DNA of 64,000 bases from Xylanibacter muris (GTDB lineage Bacteria; Bacteroidota; Bacteroidia; Bacteroidales; Bacteroidaceae): the NCBI RefSeq assembly GCF_013166605.1, contig NZ_JABKKF010000012.1:1-64000 (forward strand). The letters are read 5' to 3'. The position numbers and the translations under genes were made by a program. The notes beneath the pieces were generated by a model. It did no database searches, had not been told where the DNA came from, and worked only from the letters and a program-made list of their open reading frames with translations. Each line of letters begins with the position of its first letter. Position 1 is the stretch's first letter. Of this stretch, positions 8,143-16,900 are shown piece after piece.

Positions 8143-8340
8143 GCTAAAACAGGTCTGTATTGGAGGTCTGTCAAACTCGGAATGCACCGAATTAACAGTT
8201 TCAATCCTTTTGTCATCTGCGATTTTTCGAGAAGCGCATCGAATAAGATAGCTACATGGCGAAAATTGTTCACTCGGATATGAAAGCCCTCCTTGCAGGA
8301 AAAGAGAGCCTCCATATCCTCGACGCGGAGCATAAAAACG

Positions 8341-8467
8341 CTCTAACTTTGCGTCATTAAAAAAATATATTTCTTTGATAAACAAGGTCAGTTTCTTACC
8401 TTTGTTGTATGAAGGAAGAACTGACCTCCGGAGGAGGAAACTTTCGTCCCTACCTGTCTTAAAAGAC
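8341..8467. repeat. 127-bp direct repeat, copy 2
   Basis: Same orientation as copy 1 (1-127), differing at one position (8447). It contains the same TTTG-N19-TACCTTTG promoter (8374-8404). The sequence to its right is unrelated to that right of copy 1. Recombination between the copies would delete or circularise 8340 bp with both ATPases. Confidence 0.95.
8374..8404 (+). promoter_or_regulatory. Promoter inside direct repeat copy 2
   Basis: TTTG (8374-8377), 19 bp, TACCTTTG (8397-8404). It fires rightward; the first gene in that direction (8967) has its own promoter, so a target is not obvious. Confidence 0.5.
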
Positions 8468-8468
8468 T

Positions 8469-8512
8469 GTATTTTCCTGATTTTGGTTGACTGTCATGAA
8501 CCCTTCCCCATG
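8469..8512. repeat. 44-bp dispersed repeat D, copy 1
   Basis: Nearly identical (one mismatch) to 13836-13879; includes TTTTCCTGATTTTGGTTG. It directly abuts the 127-bp repeat here, and repeat A at the other site. Confidence 0.85.
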
Positions 8513-8909
8513 CTTTCTATGTTAAACAGTCTTTTTCCGTTGGTTGTTAGCATAGAAAGAATGTGGAAGTCCTTCCGCCCCGAAGAGATAGATTTGATTT
8601 CTTGCATATTATAGTTTTTGGATATAAAAAACGTATTGCATGCTGTCCTGATTTTACAAGCAAATCCGTGATGATATTACCATTTATCATGCAACGTAAC
8701 ACGGTATAATTGTTATACCTTTATTTTATAAATTTCCTCTAAAGAAAAATGATTTCTTTATTATGCCGGTGTAAAAACTCATGCTTTTTATGTACTTTTG
8801 TGGATACAATAAACGCACCCTTTGAAGGTGCGGCATCATACCGCTTGTAACTTCTGCATGTTGCAACGATATAAACATCTTGCATTCCCTAAAGAAAAAG
8901 CGGGGTATA
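8513..8909. other. Non-coding A+T-rich stretch
   Basis: No gene is supported. CTTTCTATG (8512-8520) has an inverted partner CATAGAAAG about 30 bp downstream. A hairpin GCACCCTTTGAAGGTGC lies near 8816-8832, with a TACTTTTG box just before it (about 8796), so a small untranslated transcript is conceivable but unproven. Confidence 0.35.
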
Positions 8910-8941
8910 TTTGCAGGTATCGAAAATAATATCTACTTTTG
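8910..8941 (+). promoter_or_regulatory. Promoter of the DUF4160-DUF2442 pair
   Basis: TTTG (8910-8913), a 20-bp spacer and TACTTTTG (8934-8941): a full match to the Bacteroidales consensus, 25 bp before the ATG at 8967. Confidence 0.7.
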
Positions 8942-8966
8942 TAAAGTAATAAAAACAACATGAGGT

Positions 8967-9206
8967 ATGCCGACAGTGTTATTTATATTTGGAATCCGTT
9001 TTTTCTTTTATCCCAATGATCATGAGCCAATACATATTCATATAGAATATCAAGGGAAATCAGCCAAGATTCAAGTAGAACCGGACGTGATTGTTGTTGA
9101 GAATAACGGGCTCAAAGCCCAAACTATAAAGAAAGCTGTTGATACTGTAGTTTTTTATAAGGAAGATATTATTGCCGCATGGCACGAAGTGTTTAACTAC
9201 AAATAA
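8967..9206 (+). CDS. DUF4160 domain protein
   Basis: 79 residues covering the complete DUF4160 family length. Typical features are visible: an N-terminal FGIRFFFYPNDHEPIHIHIE segment with the conserved HxPxHIH-type histidines (about residues 21-27), a short beta-rich core, and the C-terminal WHEVF. The family is almost always found beside DUF2442, as here (9-bp gap to the next gene), and this pair has been suggested to behave like a toxin-antitoxin-type module; that function is not proven. A strong promoter lies immediately upstream. Its presence among broken genes and repeats fits an accessory module. Confidence 0.85.
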   Translation: MPTVLFIFGIRFFFYPNDHEPIHIHIEYQGKSAKIQVEPDVIVVENNGLKAQTIKKAVDTVVFYKEDIIAAWHEVFNYK

Positions 9207-9215
9207 GATTGATTT

Positions 9216-9641
9216 ATGAATGGCAGTATTAAAAAATTAAGGTTTGAAGATGACCGTATCTGCATTTTGACTGACAAGGGAGAGGAATACAGCCAGCGTC
9301 TTGAAGTTTTTCCATCGTTGTTCTGTGCGACCCAATCTCAACGTGAAAAATATTATATATGGGATGACGGCAGAAGTATACGTTGGGAAGATTTGGACGA
9401 GGATATTCATATCTCCAGTTTTTTCAAACAAGAATCTGTAAATTATGACAATGAAGTAAATCGCCTTCTGTCCCGTTTTCCTTATCTTGATATGAAAAAT
9501 TTTGCAGAATATCTGGGCATGCACTGGACTAAACTTGCCCGTTTCAGATATGGTGTTTGGACCCCTTCTACCGAAACAATAGAGAAAATCAAGAAAGGCA
9601 TTATTGCCATAGGAAAAGAAATGTCTGCGGCTGTTTTATGA
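9216..9641 (+). CDS. DUF2442 domain protein
   Basis: 141 residues. The N-terminal 70 residues form the DUF2442 core (beta strands ending in IRWEDLDEDIHISSFF). The C-terminal half (NFAEYLGMHWTKLARFRYGVWTPSTE) resembles a small helix-turn-helix segment of the kind attached to DUF2442 proteins, which suggests DNA binding and possible autoregulation. It follows DUF4160 by 9 bp and overlaps the next, truncated, gene by the four bases ATGA. The pairing suggests a partner role with DUF4160; the molecular function is unknown. Confidence 0.8.
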   Translation: MNGSIKKLRFEDDRICILTDKGEEYSQRLEVFPSLFCATQSQREKYYIWDDGRSIRWEDLDEDIHISSFFKQESVNYDNEVNRLLSRFPYLDMKNFAEYLGMHWTKLARFRYGVWTPSTETIEKIKKGIIAIGKEMSAAVL

Positions 9642-9757
9642 AGACTAAGAAAATCTGGTTTAGCGAAGACTATATTTATGGAATGGAGGAGGGTAACAAT
9701 ACTTATCGTCAGTATCTATTATGGTATACTAAATTGAGGAATGCAAGTACGGAATGA
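9638..9757 (+). pseudogene. Truncated second DUF2442 gene
   Basis: An ATG overlapping the previous stop (ATGA) opens a 39-codon frame reading KKIWFSEDYIYGMEEG...LLWYTKLRNAS. This matches the N-terminal half of DUF2442 proteins (the 'I-W-F-x-D-x-Y-I-Y ... W-Y-x-L-x-N-A' pattern). It stops exactly where repeat A begins, so roughly half of the domain is missing. It was probably the third gene of the operon until the repeat or a deletion removed its end. Confidence 0.65.
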
Positions 9758-9841
9758 GCCCCCTCCGACTCTCTGAGGAGCCCCTCCGACTCCCCGAAGG
9801 GGAGAAAAAGGGATAGTATGTGGAAGTATCAGTAGGATATA
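9757..9841. repeat. Dispersed repeat family A, copy 2
   Basis: CCCCTCCGACTCTCTGAGG and CCCCTCCGACTCCCCGAAG units followed by the conserved GATAGTATGTGGAAGTATCA tail. Its left edge is the break point of the truncated DUF2442 gene. Confidence 0.85.
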
Positions 9842-9998
9842 CAGAACCCTGCCCCTTTGGTCAATGATATTTTAGTAACGCTTAAAGAATAAGTTGGTAC
9901 AATTTGTTCGTTTGTTTACGGTCGTCCGCCACGTGTCTTCCGTTCTTAATATATTCTAAAAATATAGCAATCTTATGTCTTCTTTCGATAATTTTTCT

Positions 9999-10006
9999 TA
10001 TCTTTG
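9999..10006 (+). promoter_or_regulatory. -7 box of the methyltransferase operon
   Basis: TATCTTTG matches TAnnTTTG, 24 bp before the ATG at 10031. No clear -33 TTTG is visible. Confidence 0.5.
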
Positions 10007-10030
10007 AAAGAAACTATACATATATCGATA

Positions 10031-12358
10031 ATGGACGAACATATATCTCTTTGGGCTAAGCAAACAGGTGTTTTGCCAGTGAATCTGCTTCACTGTCAGA
10101 ATGCGGGTGTACTTAAATACGCTATGTTGGATGGTGACATCAACAATTTCTGTCTTGACTATTCCAATAGTCAGGACATGGATGCCGATGGTTACAGACA
10201 ACTGGCTTGGTCGTCAAATATGCGTAATTACATACGTGTAGCAGGGGATGATGTTATGTTGTATAGTGTAGGAAAAAGCTCTCCTGAGCGTATTTCCAAA
10301 AGCCTTGTGCTAAATAACATGGAGAAATTCTATCAGTACATTTCTCCGAAGCAGGACGTACCAACTGTTGAAGGCATCGTACCCTTTGTCATGAGAGAAT
10401 TTCGTGGCCTCAGGAATTGGTTGCGTGAAGAGAATAGCGCAGAGCACTCTATGACGGCATTGTTGTACCTGTTGGCTTCAATGAGAGTGAAAGGTAACTT
10501 GGATACAAATCAACTTGCAATAATGGGATTGCCTGATAATACTCTGGATATTGTCAGTGGACTTCCGTCTATGGAAGAACAGCTTCAGCACCTAAAAGAA
10601 GGTATGAATGGTTTCTTTCCAGATGTATCTTTACTTCTACGTCATGCGGCAGGTCAACTTTTTGAAGAAGCAAATTATATTGCAAAATTCAATCCGCAGT
10701 TGAGCTTGTTTACAAATTATGATATTAAGTATGCCTATGACCCTCAGAAGTTGGGGGCATTCTATACCCCAACTTATTTGGCACGCTCCATGGTTGAGAA
10801 AGTTATAAAAGAAAGTCATATTGAAGACAAGGAGGAAATATCCATCTTGGATCCAGCTTGTGGTTCTGGAGAGTTCTTGGTTGAAGCCTTGCGCCAATTG
10901 AAGACTCTCGGATTTGCGGGCAAGGTAAAAGTTTACGGATGGGACGTGTCTTCCGTGGCTATCAATATTGCTAATTTTGTACTCCAATTTGAAAAGGAAG
11001 AGTGGAATGATTGTTTGGAATTGCATATTGAGGAACATGATTCTGTAGTATGCAATTGGCCTGACGTGGACATCATCCTCATGAACCCTCCATATAGTTC
11101 TTGGGAGCAGTTGAATGAAGAACAGCGTGAGTCTGTCAAGGAATTGATGCCAAAGGGAAAGCCAAATCTGTCTGGTGTGTTCTATTTGAAAGCGGTAAAT
11201 GCTTTGAAAGAAAATGGTATCATCGGATGCGTTATGCCGACCTCTTTCTTGATAAATGACTCGACTAAAGAACTCAGAAAGATTTCCAAAGAAAAAGCTA
11301 TGCCGTTCTATATCGGTCGTTTGGGAAGTTTCGTTTTCCAAAGAGCATTTGTTGATGTATCTGTCGTGATGGCAAAGGTTAGAGCTGATATTGATGGAAA
11401 CATAACCATGTTGTGGACAGACAATAAGGGAAAGCTTGTGCCTGATGCCTTGCGAAAGTTGCGCATGATAGATTACGGTGCAACCTTTCCATTGAACATG
11501 GAGAATGTAAGCATCTATCAGCAAGAAGCCAAAAATGTATTGAACAAAGAAGTTTGGATGCCTCTGTCTTATAAAGAGATGAAGGTAAAAAACACATTGG
11601 ACGGGTTGCTCGCTTGTGGCGTGATGGAATGTGTCAAGGATGTATTTAGCGTAAAACAGGGCTGTCGCACAGGAAACAACAGTCTGTTCAAGATAAAGAA
11701 GCAAGAGTTCTTGGCAATGGAAGAGGCAGAAAGGGTTTATTTTAGACCGTCCGTTGACAGTGACAGTTTGCAAAACAACATTCTTCAAGATGAGTCATAC
11801 GTGTTCTTCCCATATAATGAGAACGGGTTGAATATTCTTAGCGAAGAAGAACTCAAAGATAAAGTTCCTACGTATTATCAGAAAATAATAGGTTCAAAAG
11901 AATCCCTAGCCTCTCGTGCTGGTGGTGTTAGACAATGGTGGGCGTTGACACGTCCACGTGATTGGCAATTTACACCGGGGATAAGATTAGTGTCTGCAGA
12001 ATTTGGTAACTCATCCAATTTCTCGATTGATGAGTCCGGTCGATTCGTTGTAGAAAGAGGTTTGGCATGGTTGCCCAAAGACAAGCAAATGCCAATAGAT
12101 AATCTCTATGCCTATCTTGCGATATTATCATCAGGGTATTTTAACACTCTGCTTGCAATATATTCCAAACAATTGGCTGGCGGAAATTGGTTTAACTTGG
12201 AAAAGAAATTTGTCGATCAGATTCCGTTGCCAATATTTTCAGACAATGAGGACTTTACGCTACAGCTTCTGGCAGGATATGGCAAGAAGATAGCTGCAGG
12301 AGTTAGATTCGACTACTATAAATGTGAACACTTAGTAAGGGGACTCTATGGCTGCTAA
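10031..12358 (+). CDS. N6-adenine DNA methyltransferase (Eco57I/TaqI-like, large)
   Basis: 775 residues from the ATG at 10031; an upstream TTG at 10004 is rejected because it overlaps the -7 box. An N-terminal 230-residue helical region of unknown function comes first. The Rossmann methyltransferase domain follows, with the S-adenosylmethionine motif DPACGSGEF near residue 274 and the catalytic NPPY at 352-355. This pair defines the gamma-class N6-adenine enzymes. The C-terminal 300 residues resemble a TaqI/Eco57I-type specificity region (WWALTRPR, then LAILSSGYFNTLL and GGNWFNLEKKFV), so it can probably choose its own target. No PD-(D/E)XK nuclease motif is visible at the N-terminus, unlike type IIG enzymes. 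It overlaps the next gene by 11 bp, implying coupled translation. Likely role: restriction-modification or other phage-defence methylation. Confidence 0.85.
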   Translation: MDEHISLWAKQTGVLPVNLLHCQNAGVLKYAMLDGDINNFCLDYSNSQDMDADGYRQLAWSSNMRNYIRVAGDDVMLYSVGKSSPERISKSLVLNNMEKFYQYISPKQDVPTVEGIVPFVMREFRGLRNWLREENSAEHSMTALLYLLASMRVKGNLDTNQLAIMGLPDNTLDIVSGLPSMEEQLQHLKEGMNGFFPDVSLLLRHAAGQLFEEANYIAKFNPQLSLFTNYDIKYAYDPQKLGAFYTPTYLARSMVEKVIKESHIEDKEEISILDPACGSGEFLVEALRQLKTLGFAGKVKVYGWDVSSVAINIANFVLQFEKEEWNDCLELHIEEHDSVVCNWPDVDIILMNPPYSSWEQLNEEQRESVKELMPKGKPNLSGVFYLKAVNALKENGIIGCVMPTSFLINDSTKELRKISKEKAMPFYIGRLGSFVFQRAFVDVSVVMAKVRADIDGNITMLWTDNKGKLVPDALRKLRMIDYGATFPLNMENVSIYQQEAKNVLNKEVWMPLSYKEMKVKNTLDGLLACGVMECVKDVFSVKQGCRTGNNSLFKIKKQEFLAMEEAERVYFRPSVDSDSLQNNILQDESYVFFPYNENGLNILSEEELKDKVPTYYQKIIGSKESLASRAGGVRQWWALTRPRDWQFTPGIRLVSAEFGNSSNFSIDESGRFVVERGLAWLPKDKQMPIDNLYAYLAILSSGYFNTLLAIYSKQLAGGNWFNLEKKFVDQIPLPIFSDNEDFTLQLLAGYGKKIAAGVRFDYYKCEHLVRGLYGC

Positions 12359-13001
12359 ACAAAACACACCACCCTTTGTTAGGGGCGTCCTCCAAAAACT
12401 AAAGGTGAAAATCGGGCAATATTGCAACTTGAATGCGAGTGAGACATACGGTAATGATTCTGTTTCCTATACATTCATGGACTACAATGCTGCTTCCGCT
12501 ACATTCCAAATGGTAGGCACTCATGATAAATATGTTCCGATAATAGCTATACGAGAAGGATTTAATTTGTATGCTTCTATTGGATACACTATCAATGGAA
12601 AGCAGAAAAAGCCAGTTGTTTCGAGCGTTTCATTTCAAGTGTTTGATATGGAAAGGCTGTTGTTTAGGGCGGAATGGACAGAAAAGCCTAAAGAAGACAT
12701 GCCACATCCCCAACCTCATTGGCATTTTCATCCTTACTCACAAAGTGGAGCAAAGGAAAAAAAGCAGTATAAGAGATTTGAGGATACATTGCAAAGCGGT
12801 TTCTTGAATACTTTGGATGAAGAAGAGAAAAAAGAAAGGATTGACATTACCGATATGCATCTGACAATGGACTACAATATAGCTTCTGATTCTTATGAAA
12901 AAGTATGGGATGAAACAAGAATACAGGAATGGGCTTATAAAACCATTGATACACTTTTTAAGGAACTTGACTTTGTTATAAGCAAAGGACATAAAGCATA
13001 A
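12348..13001 (+). CDS. Unrecognised partner protein of the methyltransferase
   Basis: 217 residues, no family recognised. It starts within the methyltransferase gene (11-bp overlap), so the two are almost certainly co-translated. The central part has an unusual histidine/proline cluster, PHPQPHWHFHPY (about residues 118-129), which could bind metal. The C-terminal half is charged and helical (DEEEKKERIDITDMHLTMDY, then WDETRIQEWAYKTIDTLFKE). There is no signal peptide or membrane segment. Being the only other gene of the operon, it is the best candidate for the restriction or effector component of a two-gene defence module, or for an accessory specificity or inhibitor protein. No nuclease motif is certain. 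Confidence 0.7.
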   Translation: MAAKQNTPPFVRGVLQKLKVKIGQYCNLNASETYGNDSVSYTFMDYNAASATFQMVGTHDKYVPIIAIREGFNLYASIGYTINGKQKKPVVSSVSFQVFDMERLLFRAEWTEKPKEDMPHPQPHWHFHPYSQSGAKEKKQYKRFEDTLQSGFLNTLDEEEKKERIDITDMHLTMDYNIASDSYEKVWDETRIQEWAYKTIDTLFKELDFVISKGHKA

Positions 13002-13002
13002 A

Positions 13003-13042
13003 AATCCCAATCTGTAAGTTGATTGGCCTACGGATTGGGATT
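13003..13042 (+). terminator. Terminator of the methyltransferase operon
   Basis: AATCCCAATC and GATTGGGATT form a perfect 10-bp stem, extended inside by further pairing. Little T-tract follows on the plus strand. It separates the operon from the convergent transposase remnant. Confidence 0.55.
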
Positions 13043-13051
13043 ATAAAAACA

Positions 13052-13608
13052 TTAGTAGCAGACTCCGATAGGCATATAAACCGTATTTACTCCAACATCA
13101 TAAATACCGTGAGGAACAATCATCCCTTCTGAATAAGATTGAAAATCATGGTCAAAAGACCTGGGCGTACCTTGACACAGGACTTGGCTACTACGCCTAA
13201 AATTACCAATCATTTCCTTTTTCTTGGTGTCAATACTGAGTACGTGGATTCCTTGGTCAAGGCACTGGCTTACAATCCTCTCAGTCTTACGATATTGTGC
13301 GTCTCTGTCCTTTAGGTCCTTGAACGTCTTGAACTTGACGAAAGAACGCTTTTTGAAGCCTCGCAATTCTACTATCTGGCGGACATGGTAATCTGAGACA
13401 TCGACATTGTGGTCTTTGAGTTTTCCCCTGATTTGAGGAATGGTCAGATTCAGCCACCTTACGGACAAATTCTGGGGAAGTCCTGCCGTATGGTCTTTTG
13501 CAATGGCGTCAAACTCTTCAAGGTATTCTGGATGCTTTTGAAATAGTTGTCTTCTCCCGCCACCGGCATTTATCCATTCCTGAAAGGATTTCTGTTGGCT
13601 TGTGGTTG
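13052..13608 (-). pseudogene. Transposase remnant, ISAzo13 family
   Basis: The minus-strand frame is open for about 185 codons. It begins with WINAGGGRRQLFQKHPEYL and AKDHTAGLPQN, continues with VRWLNLTIPQIRGKL, and then VLSIDTKKKEMIGNF, the first catalytic aspartate block of the ISAzo13 (Rhodopirellula-type) DDE transposases. After HGIYDVGVNTVYMPIG the protein ends, so the remaining catalytic acids and the C-terminus are missing; the expected full length is about 400-470 residues. There is no start codon at the expected place and a stop just upstream. No terminal inverted repeats were found. It is an inactive remnant located 50 bp behind the methyltransferase operon. Confidence 0.75.
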
Positions 13609-13686
13609 GCTATACCCAAGTGTGATTACAATAAATCAGCGGCAGGTTTTGTCGAACCCACCGCTGAGATTGATTTGACTTGAAAA

Positions 13687-13775
13687 TTACTTTGAAATTT
13701 GAATTAAATCTTCACCAAGGACAACTGATATTTTTGCAAGTGTCCTTAAAGTAAAATTGTGCTGGCCAGATCTGA
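13687..13775 (-). pseudogene. C-terminal fragment of an XRE-type HTH regulator
   Basis: Minus-strand codons read SGQHNFTLRTLAKISVVLGE followed by DLIQISK and a stop. This is the last helix-turn-helix part of an XRE/Cro-like protein, of the type found as antitoxins. The N-terminal part is gone; the break coincides with the left edge of repeat A. Confidence 0.6.
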
Positions 13776-13830
13776 CTCCCCGAAGGGGAGAGAAATGGAT
13801 AGTATGTGGAAGTATCAGTAGGATAGTATG
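13771..13830. repeat. Dispersed repeat family A, copy 3
   Basis: GACTCCCCGAAGGGGAGAGA and GGATAGTATGTGGAAGTATC as in the other copies. It abuts the XRE fragment on one side and repeat D on the other. Confidence 0.85.
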
Positions 13831-13835
13831 ACCCG

Positions 13836-13879
13836 GTATTTTCCTGATTTTGGTTGACTGTCAGGAACCCTTCCCCATG
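13836..13879. repeat. 44-bp dispersed repeat D, copy 2
   Basis: Same as 8469-8512 with one mismatch. It runs directly into a half copy of the palindromic repeat B (GTAGGGACGTGCCTTTGG, ending at 13896). A degenerate piece related to the tail of repeat A copy 4 follows (about 13910-13945). Confidence 0.8.
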
Positions 13880-13996
13880 TAGGGACGTGCCTTTGGATTA
13901 CCAGGAAAAAAGGAAGAGGATGTGGTGGCGTCAGGTGTTTATGCGGATGATTATTATCCGGTTGGCGGTATCTATGGCCTTTTATTCTGTTTTTCT

Positions 13997-16900
13997 TCAG
14001 GAATCCGCCTCCCTTTTATATTTGCTCGGTGCCACCCCGTATCTGCTTTTGAAACATTTGTTGAAATATGAGGCGTCCTGTATTCCTATCCTGTAGCTTA
14101 TCTCGGCCACGGTAAGCTCTCCTTCGGCAAGAAGATCGGCGGCGATTCTCATACGTTCATTCTGCAGATACTTGTTTGGCGATATTCCGAGAAGTTCTTT
14201 TGTCTTGTTGAAGAACTTTGTGCGCCCCATGTTCATCATCTGTGCGAGCATGTCGACGGTGAAGTCGGGATTGCTTATGTTCTGCGCGATGATAAGTTGC
14301 ATCTTCTGTATGAAGTTCTTGTCGGCCACAGAGGTTATTATACCGTGGTTGCCGGAGTTTCCGTCTGACGGTGATTGTTTTGCACCGCTGTCTGCCGTCC
14401 GTTTCTGTGCGAGCGACTGTATCTTACGTGTGTTGCGTATCAGCTGTATGCTTCGGGCCACGAGCAGATTGAAGTTGCATGGCTTCACCATATAGTCGTC
14501 CGCTCCGGTTTTCAGTCCTTTCAGGTGATGGGTGTCATCATCGAGCGCCGTGAGCATTATCACCGGTATGAGTGCGGTGTCGTCGTTGACCTTGAGCTGT
14601 TTTACTATGTCGTAGCCGCATATATCGGGCAGCATGATATCGCATATCACGAGTGCCGGCTGCTGTCCGGCAATCCCGTCGAGCGCCGTTTTGCCGCATG
14701 TGTATCCTGTGACGTTGAAATATTTGTTGAGGCCGCCTTTTATCTGTTCCATCATGTCGGGGTCGTCCTCTATGACGGCAATGGTTATGTTGTTGAGTGC
14801 CTCCGGTTTCAGCTCGCGTATCATTTCCACTGCCTGTGCTTCATCCTGTTCTTTATCGGTGATGTTCACGGCAGTCTGCCTTTTGTATTCTTCGGGTGCA
14901 TATACATCGGCATTGGCCGGCAGTGTGACGGTGAACACAGAGCCGTCTCCGTTTTCTTTTTTGCTGTATGTGAGCGACCCCTTGTGTATGCGTGCCATTG
15001 AATGTGCCACATACAGTCCTATTCCCATGCCGCCTTTCGATACATAGCCATGCATGAAAGGCTGAAAGAGAACGTCTTGCTGCTCCTTGCTTATTCCCGG
15101 GCCGCTGTCCTCTACGGTTATCATGATGTTGCCGTCTCCGGCTTTTACCCTTACGTCTACGCTGCCTTTCTCCGGTGTGTATTTTATTGCGTTGCTCAGC
15201 AGGTTGTAAACCATTGTGTCGGTCATGTGGCTGTCGAACACCATTTTATGATGTCTTTCAAACGGTGTGAATGTCAGGTTTATCCTTTTCTGTTCGGCTA
15301 TGTGCCAGAAGTCGTTGCAAATCTCCTTTACGGTTTCAATTATGTCGCCTTCCTCCACTGCGAGCTTCATGTTTTCCGTGCTTATCTTCCGGAATTCCAT
15401 CAATTGGTTGACGAGTTTCAACAGACGGTCCACTCCGCGTCTTATCGTTACGACGGCCGGTTTTCCTGCCGTTGCCCCTCCCTTTGTCAGTTTGTCCGCC
15501 GCTCCCTGTATTATGGCGAGAGGCGTTCTGAATTCGTGCGTAATGTTTGTGAAGAAACTCATCCTGAATTCTGTGAGCTGTTTTTCCACCGCCATCTGCT
15601 GATGTAGGCGCAGTCTCTCTCTTGCGTTGTTGCAGATGTACAGTCCTGCCGCCGTTGCGGTGCAGAGGTATATCATCCATGCCCACCATGTGTTGTACCA
15701 AGGCTGTGCGATGTGTATTGTCAGGATGCTTTCCGCTCCTTTGCGGTTGCCGCTTGCGGAACGCAGCCGGAAGCGGTATGTCCCCGGCGGCAGGTTGCGG
15801 TATTCCACATGGTTGATGTTCGTTGCCGTGCACCATTTGCTCTCCACCCCGTCCATACGGTACTGGTAGCGTGCTGACTTGGCATCGGCGAAATCGAAAT
15901 TCGAAAACGATATCCATAGTGTGTTCAGGTTGTGCGGCAGACTTATCTCCTTAGTGTGACATGGCGCGAATCCTATGTCGGGGCAGTCTTTCACCGGTGT
16001 TCCGTTTATCCTCATGTCGGTGATGAACACTTCTTTTCCCGGCCTGTTGTCGGAGCCGTATTTCCTTTTGGGCTTTATCATGGTGATGCCGTAGCGTGTG
16101 GAGAACATGATGTTTCCGTTTGCGAGAGTCATCGGGCGGCAGTTCGAATAGATGTTTCTTTCGCTGTTTTTTCCGAAGACGTATGTCTTCACGGCAAGAT
16201 TCTTTGGAGAGATCCGCGACAGTCCGTTTTCCGTTGCTGCCCAGATGTTGCCGTAGCGGTCTTCCGCGATAGAGCTGATGTTGTTGTCGGCAATTCCGTT
16301 TGTGCTGTTCAGCGTGACGGCCGTGATGCTTTTCAGGTCGTCGGACACGGTGCATACCACCACACCGCTTCCCCTTCCTCCTGTCCATATCCTTCCGTCT
16401 GACGCACATACGACGGTCCTTGCCTCGTTGAATGGCATCTTTCCGTCAGCGGTGTTGAATACGGTGAAGTCGTTGTCGGTCATGGGTCTGTCGCTCAGCT
16501 TTGCGACATACAGTCCGTTGTTGGATGCCACCCATATCCTGTTTTTCCTGTCAATCTCTATCATGTATGTGCGTCCCTCGTTCGTGCTTCTGTTGAGGAG
16601 CTGTCTGAAAGTGATGTTGCCTTCGGCATCGGGCTCGGCCACGATAAGTCCGTCCTCGTATGATGCGATCCAGATGCGTCCGTAGCAGTCTTCAACGATG
16701 TCCTGCAGTTTGTTTCCTGGTATGTGGAATTCTGTGCCGGCCTTGTTGTAGTGCGTATTGTCGATGTAGAGTCCGTCTCCGTATGTGGTTATCCATTTGC
16801 GTCCGTGTCTGTCTGTCAGTCCCGAGTAGGCGCATGCGTTTGTCTCGGCCACGGGATGGATGTCGAGCGTGTTGGGGTCGAGAGAGTATATCTTGTTGTC

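Noticed and set aside
8122..8385. Two overlapping minus-strand frames (68 and 87 residues) between the second ATPase and the repeat
   Set aside because: One ends inside the inverted repeat and the other starts inside the 127-bp repeat; neither has a ribosome binding site or a recognisable domain. A decayed gene cannot be excluded.
1140..13001. Integrated prophage or conjugative element
   Set aside because: No structural, packaging, mobilisation or replication genes; only repeats, gene fragments and one dead transposase.
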